From: Thalassomonas actiniarum
GTDB lineage: Bacteria > Pseudomonadota > Gammaproteobacteria > Enterobacterales > Alteromonadaceae
NCBI RefSeq assembly: GCF_000948975.2
Contig: NZ_CP059735.1
Location: 6,492,943 to 6,556,942 of the forward strand
DNA length: 64,000 nt
Direction of reading: 5' to 3'
Shown here: one piece after another, positions 27,247 to 35,314 of the stretch
Layout of the letters: the number at the start of each line of letters is the position of its first letter
Position numbering within the stretch: the first letter of the stretch is position 1
Notes under the pieces: generated by a model
The model's input: the letters and a program-made list of their open reading frames with translations, nothing else
What the model was told of the DNA's origin: nothing
Databases searched by the model: none
Made by a program: the position numbers and the translations under genes

Positions 27247-27804
27247 CTAGTTGACACTGGCGTATTGCGAGGCCGCTTCGCGGATGGCTTCATTTACTTT
27301 TACCGCTTCCTGCCCCAGTACTTTTGCTGAAGCCAATAGGTTTTCTCTGCGCTCTGCCAGCTTGTCTGTCAGTGCCGTAGGAACATGACCGCCTTTAATT
27401 TGTTCGTTTCTTTGTTCCACCAGCGCCTGGTAATCCTCTACCTGCGCTCTTTGCTGGGCAACATTATGCTGGTAAGTTTCTATTTCTTCTTTTAACTGGG
27501 GAAACAGGGTTTTAACTTTTTCCAGGGCTTCTTTCTGGGCTTTTTGCTGATGTCCCTGCAAGGTATCTTCGATCAGTGCAGTGATCACCTCATTACCTTG
27601 CTCTTCATTGAGTTTGTAGTCGGCGGAAGCCACCGATTGTTCTGAGGTTAGTTCACTGGCTGGCTCTGGCTGCTGTTCAACTTCTTCAGTAACAAGCTGC
27701 TGCGCCTGCTCATCCAAAGATTCGGCTTTTTCTGAGAAAAAAAACTGCCTGGCCAGCAATACCACCGATACTAAAACCACTGCAACAATAACGACTTTTT
27801 TCAC
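27247..27804 (-). CDS. Membrane-anchored coiled-coil protein of the exported cluster
   Basis: About 185 residues from a GTG at 27804, which has AAGGAG 7 bases upstream; an ATG at 27858 would place its start inside the preceding gene's terminator. A short basic start and one membrane segment (VVIVAVVLVSVVLLARQFFF) anchor an outward acidic linker (LVTEEVEQQPEPASELTSEQ) and a long helical region rich in Glu, Gln and Lys, probably a coiled coil (KVKTLFPQLKEEIETYQHNV). It looks like a periplasmic spacer or adaptor. No family is recognised. Confidence 0.65.
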   Translation of the reverse strand: MKKVVIVAVVLVSVVLLARQFFFSEKAESLDEQAQQLVTEEVEQQPEPASELTSEQSVASADYKLNEEQGNEVITALIEDTLQGHQQKAQKEALEKVKTLFPQLKEEIETYQHNVAQQRAQVEDYQALVEQRNEQIKGGHVPTALTDKLAERRENLLASAKVLGQEAVKVNEAIREAASQYASVN

Positions 27805-27844
27805 TGTATACTCCTTATAAAGACCTGACTCAGTGATAACAAAA

Positions 27845-27871
27845 AACTGAAAGGGCAAAGCCCTTTCAGTT
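27845..27871 (-). terminator. Strong terminator after the 674-residue gene
   Basis: AACTGAAAGGGC and GCCCTTTCAGTT form a perfect 12-bp stem with a 3-base loop, followed by TTTTTTG on the minus strand. It splits the large exported genes from those downstream, so several promoters or read-through must exist in the cluster. Confidence 0.9.
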
Positions 27872-27882
27872 ACCTTAAATGT

Positions 27883-29907
27883 CTAGCTACATTGATTGGA
27901 GTCAACGCAAACTTTAACATTCACCAGGCTGCTGCCTTGCTTAACAGTCCAGCTGTTTTTGTCATACACTTTCTTGATAGTGCCGTACTCGTGGTTAACC
28001 GATGAGGTTGTACCCTGAGCTTTGGAACCACCTAAGCTATCAAGCGTTTTCAAGACAATACCGCCGATTTGACAGTAGATATTCGGACAGATTTTCATCA
28101 GGCCTGTGCCAAGGGTGGTACCCACTGTGCTTTGTTCCAGCTCAGGAGTCTCAGGTTCAACCTGTTCCACTGTGTACTCTTCGGCATACAGGGTGACAAA
28201 CATTTGCCACATGTCGTTATACATGGCGCGTTCGAAGTCTTCTGCCATTTCACGGGCTTCTGCCGGATCCGGGCTTTCAGGTACCAGGTCTAAGGTACAC
28301 TCCATCCCCATGTCGTTTTTCGCCGAGGTACGGGTATCATCCCAGGAAGTGTTCTTCTTACGGAACCAGCTCCAGGAAGATTTCTTACCGGCATTACGCC
28401 AGTAGCTGCTCATACGATCCACTTCAATGGTACATTCGCCTTTGAGCTTGCCCGGGTAGGCATAGTAGTTATACGACAGACCAACCGCCTGGGCGAAAAC
28501 CACCTGATCAGGCGCCGGTTCAACGAAACGGTTAACCACTTTCCAGGACGTTTCTACACCACCGCTGGTATTGGCGGTAAAGGTTTCTTCAACCACCTGC
28601 TCGTATTCGCCACAACGTGCGCCTTTGGTGACATAGAAGTCAAAACCGCCAGAAGCAAACGAGTTTTTATCCATAGTATCGAAATGGATACGCTCGGCTC
28701 TGTCTTCACGTTCGAACGGCATTGACCAGTCGCTCAGGATGTCGTTGCTCATCAGGGTATCAGCCGGGAAGCTCCAGACATTCTTGTTGAAGATAGTTGA
28801 ACCGTTATCGGTAGAGGTCGTGATGTTGTCGACGGTTACACCGGCATTCATGCTGACGTTAAAGACATCTAACTGCTTAACCGTATACTGGCTCATACCG
28901 GCGGCCGCCAGGGTATTGGCTAACGCGGTGGTTTCATTGTCAAACAGGTTGTAACCGGCGCTGGCGCGACCAACCACTTTACCGCTTTCTTCGGCTAACA
29001 CGTCTTTTTCAATTTCCCAGGCGCCGGAAGAAACACTCATTTGCGCATTGATGATCAGCGTATGGAAAGAGACATCATCCATGATCAGATCTAACTCAAG
29101 CTGGAAGGCTTCATATTGACCTTTGGCCGCATAATAGCTTTGCGCAATCGCATCTTTACGGGCTTTAGGCGTTGCCAGTTCAGCCGTCAGCTGAGTTTTG
29201 GCCGGGTTATACCAGTTGTCAATTTTCGCCTTTTCCGTGTTATACCAGGTAATGTTATCGGTAATACACTGGATCATCGCCGCCTGATTGGTGGAATTGA
29301 ACAAGATACAGTTATTGGTATTAGTGGTATTTTGCGCATTTAAGGCATTCATCTTATCTTGAAACTCGGTATCAAGATCTTCAATGTCTGACTCTAACTG
29401 GGCAATGGTTACCGTCAAATCTGTCCACTCGTTTTTAAGCGCCAGATAGTTTGCCGTTAACGCCTGGTTTTCTTCACCGGCGCGACGTACTTCTTCCCGG
29501 GCGTCTTTAATGGCGTTTAAGCCGTCAAGGTTGGCACGTGGGATAGAGTAAGTTAACTGGTAAAAGTTACTGACATAATCACGGTCAAGATAGGCCTGCT
29601 CTTTCTGAGTCGCCGTTACCGGTGATAAATACGCCTGACGCTGAACATTGACGAAATCGATACACATAGGACCGGTATCACCCAGCTCAGCATAGGTGCC
29701 CTGGATTTCTTTTACTTTCGCCGGGCCAACATGCAAGGTGGTAGGTTCTTCATGATCCTGAACAATATCGCCGACGCTATCCGGCGTCAAAATACCTAAT
29801 AAATCTAAAGGGTTGCCTTTAGTTGCATCCGGTAATGCCATTGCCATGGAACTGGCAAGGCCTACACCGACGGCAATAGACAAGCTTAATACTTTCTTTC
29901 CGTTCAC
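27883..29907 (-). CDS. Large exported protein with a helical middle, unknown function
   Basis: 674 residues; signal peptide ending AMA. Residues from about 100 to 290 are helical with coiled-coil-like stretches (LKNEWTDLTVTIAQLESDIE, DLDTEFQDKMNALNAQN). A beta-rich part follows (VSMNAGVTVDNITTSTDNGS). Cysteines are sparse until the C-terminal region (MKICPNIYCQIGG, VKVCVDSNQCS). It shares a taste for long helical segments with the 604-residue protein upstream. It might be a structural subunit; nothing identifies an enzyme. Its start has an AAGGAG-like site (ttaactcctttt on the plus strand). Confidence 0.7.
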   Translation of the reverse strand: MNGKKVLSLSIAVGVGLASSMAMALPDATKGNPLDLLGILTPDSVGDIVQDHEEPTTLHVGPAKVKEIQGTYAELGDTGPMCIDFVNVQRQAYLSPVTATQKEQAYLDRDYVSNFYQLTYSIPRANLDGLNAIKDAREEVRRAGEENQALTANYLALKNEWTDLTVTIAQLESDIEDLDTEFQDKMNALNAQNTTNTNNCILFNSTNQAAMIQCITDNITWYNTEKAKIDNWYNPAKTQLTAELATPKARKDAIAQSYYAAKGQYEAFQLELDLIMDDVSFHTLIINAQMSVSSGAWEIEKDVLAEESGKVVGRASAGYNLFDNETTALANTLAAAGMSQYTVKQLDVFNVSMNAGVTVDNITTSTDNGSTIFNKNVWSFPADTLMSNDILSDWSMPFEREDRAERIHFDTMDKNSFASGGFDFYVTKGARCGEYEQVVEETFTANTSGGVETSWKVVNRFVEPAPDQVVFAQAVGLSYNYYAYPGKLKGECTIEVDRMSSYWRNAGKKSSWSWFRKKNTSWDDTRTSAKNDMGMECTLDLVPESPDPAEAREMAEDFERAMYNDMWQMFVTLYAEEYTVEQVEPETPELEQSTVGTTLGTGLMKICPNIYCQIGGIVLKTLDSLGGSKAQGTTSSVNHEYGTIKKVYDKNSWTVKQGSSLVNVKVCVDSNQCS

Positions 29908-30016
29908 GGGTTAACTCCTTTTATTACATTTAAAAAATCGGATCAGTCCCTGGTACAACACCCGGGACTTAATCCGGGTACAGCACTTGATTCTTTCTTT
30001 AACGTTTTATTCGAAG

Positions 30017-30042
30017 GAGGCGGGGGAGGAAAACCCCGCCTC
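30017..30042 (-). terminator. GC-rich hairpin after the 308-residue gene
   Basis: GAGGCGGGG pairs with CCCCGCCTC, loop 8 bases, 5 bp past the stop at 30048. The sequence after it on the minus strand is not a clean T tract, so strength is uncertain. Confidence 0.55.
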
Positions 30043-30047
30043 TTTGC

Positions 30048-30974
30048 TTACAACAGGTTGTAAACGCCCTGAAGCGCTTCCAAGTCGCCCCTGAGATCCG
30101 CCGACTGGCCGGATAACCAGCTCAACTGGTTGTTAAGGAAGCTTTTCATTTCACTTAACTGACTGTTGTTATTGTCAATTAATGCCGACAAGGTGCCCCG
30201 GGTATTCGCCAATGCCTGGCTGCAGTAAGTACTGGAGCTGTTGGCCTGACAATTCACCGACAGGCTGTTTTTGGCATTTTGCAGATCGTCGATTGCCAGT
30301 TGGATCAGGTCTTTCATCAGATCGTCAAAGGCCATATCTTTCTGGAACACCAGCATGGTAATGCCGTTTTCAATGGCATTTAATGCCGTGATGTAATCGG
30401 CAGACGGGGAAGCCACCGACAATAAAAACGCCAGGGTCATATCCATTTGCTTGATGCCGTTCACCAGGGCTTTGAAGTAAGCGGGATCCGGGTAGGACAC
30501 CAGGGCATCTACCGACATCTGACAGCCGGGTTTGATTGCCTGGAAACCGACCGCACCGTTGAGGGATTTCAGCTTTAACGCCGACAACAGGTACGAATGG
30601 GTAATGCTGGCAACATCGATATTCGACGTTGGGCTGCCGGCAATATCGGCAGTGAATTTTTCAACACCGTCACCGACCATGGCCAGTGAAATGCTTAACG
30701 GTTTCAGCGACTCACAGGTGAAGTCGTAGTTCAGCATGGTTTTAAAGTTGGCATCCGACATAAACGAACCTGAAGACAGGTTGTTATAGCTGTCGGCGGT
30801 GATCAGCCGGTTGTTTTCAAATTCACAGGTCGGTACATAACGTATCCCCTGGGTGGTATTGCGGGACTGGCAATCGCGGGCAGCATCGAACACTACCTCG
30901 GAGGCTTGCACACTGCCGCTATAGGCCAGAGCGGATAACACAACACTGGCGACCGTAGTCATTACTTTTTTCAT
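30048..30974 (-). CDS. Exported helical protein, unknown function
   Basis: 308 residues; signal peptide ending SVQA. An early cysteine pair (DCQSRNTTQGIRYVPTCEF) and further cysteines (FTCESLK, KPGCQMS, VNCQANSSSTYC) suggest disulphides outside the cytoplasm. The rest is mainly helical and ends in a leucine-rich segment (MKSFLNNQLSWLSGQSADLR). It shares with the 604-residue neighbour a mix of Cys-containing N-terminus and helical bundle. The gap between them is 52 bp, so they are probably co-transcribed. I do not recognise the family. Confidence 0.65.
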   Translation of the reverse strand: MKKVMTTVASVVLSALAYSGSVQASEVVFDAARDCQSRNTTQGIRYVPTCEFENNRLITADSYNNLSSGSFMSDANFKTMLNYDFTCESLKPLSISLAMVGDGVEKFTADIAGSPTSNIDVASITHSYLLSALKLKSLNGAVGFQAIKPGCQMSVDALVSYPDPAYFKALVNGIKQMDMTLAFLLSVASPSADYITALNAIENGITMLVFQKDMAFDDLMKDLIQLAIDDLQNAKNSLSVNCQANSSSTYCSQALANTRGTLSALIDNNNSQLSEMKSFLNNQLSWLSGQSADLRGDLEALQGVYNLL

Positions 30975-31026
30975 ATTGGCTTCCTTTCTTCTTATCGCTT
31001 TTTAGTAAAAGTGTTTAATATCAGGC

Positions 31027-32841
31027 TTACAGCTGGTTTAACTCAGCCGTCAGCACATGTCGGGTTTTCGTGCCGCTGTCATCGGTTACGGCAACGACCA
31101 TTTTTATTTCTGAATTGGCGGCTGAGCAGCTGGTGTAAGGCGACTGACGCAAGGTCAGATTCAGGCTGCGCATACCGGAAATACGGCCGTCGCCCGAGGG
31201 CAGCAGCGAACCTTTCATGGTGGCCAGGCTTTCGATGCTCGGCAGCAACTGCTGCAGCTGAATTGACATCGAAGGCATCCAGAACATACCGTCGATAGCG
31301 ACAAATTCCACCGTGAGCTGGTCGTTATCGGTAGAGAAGGCTTGCGGCAGGCCATCCAGGCGCCATAAGACATTGATTTGCCTGTCGTCGCTGAAGCGGT
31401 CGACACTGAAGATACGCTGACTTTGTGCGGTCAGTTCCGTGATGCGGGCAATCAGGGCATTAAGACGGTCCAGCAGCTCCTGGCTGTGCCCCTGTTCACC
31501 CATCAGTTTGATGACATCGCGGGCTTCGTTGGACTTGTCAAAAATCTCGGTGCGAATCGCCTCTATCTGGGGATCCAGGTTGACATAATCACTGCACAAC
31601 AGGGGATTTTTATTATCCACCGGCGCCAGGAAAGCATTGCCCTGGATCTGGCTGGCGGTGCTGGCTTTTAACTCATCAAAAAGCTCCAGCCCGCTATTGC
31701 CCAGCTGTAAAAAGGCGACATTGATGGCCGATTCCAGTTTCACCAGGGCTTCCTGCCCGGGATTATTGATATAGGCGGTTAATTTGTCGTTGATAAAACC
31801 GGAGAAATCAGGCGCGGAAAAACTGCCCGGGGTGCCGGGGTTTAACTCGGGATCAAAGCTCAATTTCATTGCTTCCACTTCTTTGGCCAACAGGCTTAAG
31901 GTTTCTTCGAAATAGGTCAGGCTCTGATCTGTACCCTGATAGAAACTGGCGGGATCACTGTTGACGATAGGGTCGTAACAGGCGGACTGGCCACCTCCCT
32001 GGCACAGGCGCAGGTTAATATCATAGTTGGTGGCCAGCAGGGCAGATTTAGCCATCATAGCGGTAAATTTGTCGCCGCTCAGTTCATTTAATCCACTGAC
32101 AAACTGGGATATTTTCGTGTTCAAATAACTGATGCGGCTGCTGGCCACCGAAGCACTCGGATAGCGGGAAACATAATTCCAGTACAATAACTGACTATTT
32201 TTCAAAGAGTTGATTTCACTGGATAAAGTCGATTTTTCCGTGCTGTTGTACAGGGGAAACAGGGCGATCTTGTTGTGAATATTAGTCAGCTCCTGATTCA
32301 TATCATCCTGCAGTGCCAAACCTAACGACAGGCGGCGGAACAGGCCCGCTTCATTAAGCGGTGTGGTCACGGTTTTGCTGTCGCCGAGCATATCCAGGCG
32401 GAAATTTTCTTTCTTAAGCTGGATACTGGCTTCACTGAAAACATCATTCACCGGGAAGATCAGATAATCCTGATACAGGGTTTGATACATGTCCTGCTGT
32501 ATGATGTGCAGATCGCTTCTTAACGCAGGAAAACTCAACAGATCGGAAATATGCACCCAGCTGTAACTATCCCTTTGCTGATAGCCGCTGGCGGTGCTGT
32601 AAAGATCATTTTTCAAGCTGCAAGGCAGGCTGATTTCGGCAAAACAACTCTGTTGAAATTGCGGATCGGCACTGGCACAGGTATCGGTGCAGCTGGCCTG
32701 ATCATAATCAAGATAGCAAATACCCGGGCTGTAATGGGTGAGCTGAACGGTAGCATTACAGGCCTGCTCGTTAGCGCTCGCCTGGCTAGACAAAGACAAG
32801 CAGATACCCGCCAGCATCAGCGGTGATAATATTTTTTTCAT
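31027..32841 (-). CDS. Exported 604-residue protein, first gene of the cluster
   Basis: Signal peptide ending QASA, then a cysteine-rich segment of about 50 residues (ACNATVQLTHYSPGICYLDY, SCTDTCASADPQFQQSCF). The middle is helical (IQLKKENFRLDMLGDSKTV, SEINSLKNSQLLYWNYVSRY, TYFEETLSLLAKEVEAMKLS). The last 130 residues are beta-rich (VLWRLDGLPQAFSTDNDQLT) and include a further cysteine near the end (SPYTSCSAANSEI). As the first co-directional gene after the AT-rich intergenic region, it probably leads the main transcript. The function is unknown. Confidence 0.68.
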   Translation of the reverse strand: MKKILSPLMLAGICLSLSSQASANEQACNATVQLTHYSPGICYLDYDQASCTDTCASADPQFQQSCFAEISLPCSLKNDLYSTASGYQQRDSYSWVHISDLLSFPALRSDLHIIQQDMYQTLYQDYLIFPVNDVFSEASIQLKKENFRLDMLGDSKTVTTPLNEAGLFRRLSLGLALQDDMNQELTNIHNKIALFPLYNSTEKSTLSSEINSLKNSQLLYWNYVSRYPSASVASSRISYLNTKISQFVSGLNELSGDKFTAMMAKSALLATNYDINLRLCQGGGQSACYDPIVNSDPASFYQGTDQSLTYFEETLSLLAKEVEAMKLSFDPELNPGTPGSFSAPDFSGFINDKLTAYINNPGQEALVKLESAINVAFLQLGNSGLELFDELKASTASQIQGNAFLAPVDNKNPLLCSDYVNLDPQIEAIRTEIFDKSNEARDVIKLMGEQGHSQELLDRLNALIARITELTAQSQRIFSVDRFSDDRQINVLWRLDGLPQAFSTDNDQLTVEFVAIDGMFWMPSMSIQLQQLLPSIESLATMKGSLLPSGDGRISGMRSLNLTLRQSPYTSCSAANSEIKMVVAVTDDSGTKTRHVLTAELNQL

Positions 32842-33642
32842 GTTAAATCCTTTTACGTCACTTGTGGTTCAAGTTTGCAGTTTTTCAGGCCGCAAGCGGC
32901 CAAAGACCCGGCCCGGTTAAACACGCTTATTCCGGGGAATAAACGCAACAGTTAACAAGCCTGGCGATATTATTTTTGAATTTTTTTTACAGGATGAAAG
33001 TTGTGCTTAACGGCCTTGATAAGCAGGCCTCGAACTTTTTAAGAGATGAAATATTTAACATACCGATTCCTTGTATTTTTTATTTAAGTGATTGGATATG
33101 CAATATACGACTGAAGTTTGCCACCCCTTGGCGCGCTTCAATATCACTTCTAACCAATGCAACACAACTTTTACATTTGAGATACATCTGATTAATTAAC
33201 GAACAATGTAAACGAGTTGTAACTGAGTGTCAACACCCGTTTGAAATAAATTTTAATGAAAAATAACCCGCTTTTTTCAGGTGGTTATTCGACCGATTCT
33301 TTGCCATAAAAAATCATTTAGCCAATGGTCAAACTACATTAACGCCAATCAACACAATATATTTTTATCTTTTATATCAGTAAATTATTTCACGACTGTT
33401 TCATATTAATGACAAAATAAAAAATCATTTATCCCGACAACTAAAACCAAAAACCGACAAAATGAAATCGGTAAAATCCGACAAACCTAACATTTGACTC
33501 TCTAAAAAAATAAAATTATTTCCATGAGAAATTTGATTTAAATCACACAATGAACTTTACATTAAGCACATAAAAAAATGTAACATCAACTTAACATTTA
33601 TTGTTAATATGAACGGGGTTAATTTATAACAAGGAAAATAAA
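32842..33642. other. 800-bp AT-rich divergent regulatory region of the exported cluster
   Basis: No credible gene: a 71-codon frame on the plus strand (32976-33191) has no ribosome site. The region separates the minus-strand cluster from the plus-strand paralogue at 33643. Its right half (about 33190-33640) is strongly AT-rich, with many A and T runs, as expected for a nucleoid-protein (H-NS-like) bound promoter region. A CRP/FNR-like site lies in it. Confidence 0.55.
33532..33547 (+). promoter_or_regulatory. CRP/FNR-like operator
   Basis: TTTGATTTAAATCACA matches the CRP pattern TGTGA-N6-TCACA with one mismatch, and its inner part (TTGAT-N4-ATCAC) is close to the FNR pattern. It lies about 95 bp before the ATG at 33643, a usual distance for an activator site. 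A chance match in AT-rich DNA is possible. Confidence 0.45.
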
Positions 33643-34269
33643 ATGAAGATTCATCTAGTTTTAATGGGTTTGCTGCTTAGCAACAGCGCTTTAGCCACGG
33701 ATACGGTTTATATTTCCGGGGTCAAACACCAAATGTCGCTGGCAGATTTCCAGCAGGGCAGCACCGATAAACCACAATTATTTCAGGCCCATTACACCTC
33801 AAACCTTAATGTTGAAGGCGCCTATGATAACCAGGTGGTTAATTTTGCTATTACCGCCAAAGTGACGGGTTTAGGTTACCGTAATTACGATGGCAGGTAT
33901 TACTGCGGCGATTACAACCAATACCCGGCGCGACCCGAGTGGGCAGAAAAATGTGCCGCCTCCCGGCTGACCGGCGGTGTCAGATCGCCAAATTATTACG
34001 GTAAGCTGGACTATATTGCCGAGATTTCGGTGTCATGCAGCGGCACTGAAGTCGGTACCGCCCTGGACAGCAAAAATATCCGCTATACCTCCTGGGAACT
34101 GCATGATGCCGATGACGGCGTCAGGGATGTCACCCTTTGGATAGACAGAACCATAACCATCTCCAGCGAGTGCCGGCAATTGCAAATAGATATTAAAGGA
34201 CCCAGGGACAGTTCCCTTTGGGTGATAGAAGACATAGATCTGAGTGTGATCCTGGCGGAGCCGTTTTAA
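33643..34269 (+). CDS. Exported paralogue of the array family, plus-strand copy
   Basis: 208 residues, the longest type A-like copy. Signal peptide ending SALA, mature start TDTVYISGVKHQMSLADF. The core is altered (VEGAYDNQVVNFAITAKVTG in place of GD-x-GQ-x-L-x-F-D). The loop is CGDYNQYPARPEWAEKC (15 inside) followed by a further 20-residue insertion (RLTGGVRSPNYYGK). Conserved cysteines: SVSCSGTEVGTALDS and SSECRQL; C-terminus LSVILAEPF. It is transcribed opposite to the array from its own AT-rich promoter region, with AAGGAAAATAAA before the ATG. Confidence 0.8.
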   Translation: MKIHLVLMGLLLSNSALATDTVYISGVKHQMSLADFQQGSTDKPQLFQAHYTSNLNVEGAYDNQVVNFAITAKVTGLGYRNYDGRYYCGDYNQYPARPEWAEKCAASRLTGGVRSPNYYGKLDYIAEISVSCSGTEVGTALDSKNIRYTSWELHDADDGVRDVTLWIDRTITISSECRQLQIDIKGPRDSSLWVIEDIDLSVILAEPF

Positions 34270-34278
34270 CAACAGTAA

Positions 34279-34302
34279 AGCGCGCCGTTAAAGCGGCGCG
34301 CT
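34279..34302. terminator. Bidirectional terminator between two convergent paralogues
   Basis: AGCGCGCCG and CGGCGCGCT form a perfect 9-bp stem with a 6-base loop, between the stops at 34269 (plus) and 34338 (minus). The minus side is followed by TTTACTGTTGTT, so termination is stronger in that direction. Confidence 0.7.
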
Positions 34303-34337
34303 ACAACTGGTATCCATGGCTGGTTGCCGGTTTTCCG

Positions 34338-34880
34338 TTAAAAGGCTTCCGCCACCAGCACATCCAAATCAATACTGTCTATGGAACTAAGCTCTGTACC
34401 ATCGACGATCACTTGCAGCTGCTGGCAGTTACCGCCGGTTACCAATTCATTATCTATCAATAAACTGACTTCACGCCCGGTATCCCTTACCCTGACCCCC
34501 TCGTTCACCAGCATGTTTTTATTTTCACTGTCCAAACCTATGGCAATGCCATTACAGGAAACTTTAAGGTCAACCACGTAGCGGAAATTCGGCAGCCATT
34601 CAGTGTAAGATTCATGACACGGCGGCTCATCCGGGTGATAGGTAAAACAAACTTCTCTGTTGTCCTGGTAGCCCCTGCCGGCAACGATAGCATCAATATC
34701 AAAGATCAGGGTTTGGCCATAGTCGCCAACGACCTCGATATTGGCGGTATAAGTATTACCCGAGCGCTGAAAGTCGGCTTTTGACAAGTTATGTTTGCTG
34801 CCGCTGACATACACCACATCCGCCGCGGCGGCCTGACTCACCATTAACGAACAAAAGACTAATCCAATGAGTTTTTTCAT
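34338..34880 (-). CDS. Exported paralogue of the array family next to glmU
   Basis: 180 residues, type A. Signal peptide ending AAAA, mature start DVVYVSGSKHNLSKADF. Core GDYGQTLIFDIDAIVAGRGYQ. Variable loop: CFTYHPDEPPC, 9 residues inside. The acidic segment is LDSENKNM. Conserved cysteines KVSCNG and GGNCQQL; C-terminus LDVLVAEAF. It is convergent with the 33643 copy and co-directional with the main array, which lies 10 kb away. AAGGAAGAAAAAC precedes the ATG. Confidence 0.82.
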   Translation of the reverse strand: MKKLIGLVFCSLMVSQAAAADVVYVSGSKHNLSKADFQRSGNTYTANIEVVGDYGQTLIFDIDAIVAGRGYQDNREVCFTYHPDEPPCHESYTEWLPNFRYVVDLKVSCNGIAIGLDSENKNMLVNEGVRVRDTGREVSLLIDNELVTGGNCQQLQVIVDGTELSSIDSIDLDVLVAEAF

Positions 34881-35071
34881 GTTTTTCTTCCTTGTTTATC
34901 CGGAGCTGGGGAGCGCCCGGAGCAAAATTACAGTAAGTGAATCCCGGCACATTTATTCTCACAACGACCGGAAATAAAAATACTATTGATAAAACATGAC
35001 ATTAGAATGAAGGGAAAAAGAAAGGCGGCGATGCCGTGATAGCAAAGCCACCATATGTTCAGGATGAACGG

Positions 35072-35314
35072 TATGCTGCGGTGGCAGGATGCCAAAGAGC
35101 AGCGATGTTCAGGATGAACGGACCGCAGTTGTTCCCGACAACTTACGGCATTCACCATATCCGTATGGATTTATGCTGCGGTGGCAGGATGCCAAAGAGC
35201 AGCGATGTTCAAGATGAACGGACCGCAGTTGTTCCCGACAACTTACGGCATTCACCATATCCGTATGGATCTATGCTGCACTGGCAGGATGCCTAAGCGC
35301 AGCGATACTCAGGA
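35072..35314. repeat. 100-bp tandem repeat next to the glmU stop
   Basis: TATGCTGC(G/A) blocks start at 35072, 35172 and 35272, exactly 100 bp apart. The first two units are nearly identical; the third is cut to about 43 bp and more diverged. Each unit contains GTTCAGGATGAACGG-like and GTGGCAGGATGCC segments. A 25-bp partial unit (ATGTTCAGGATGAACGGT) also precedes the first. The truncated unit ends at the glmU stop codon. The sense is unclear; a plus-strand frame through it is periodic but not a gene. Confidence 0.85.

Noticed and set aside
14763..34880. Chaperone-usher or type IV pilus locus
   Set aside because: Two cysteines and end strands recall pilins, but no usher, chaperone, pilin peptidase or secretion ATPase was found.
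35036..35296. 86-codon plus-strand frame
   Set aside because: It follows from the 100-bp tandem repeat and has no ribosome site.
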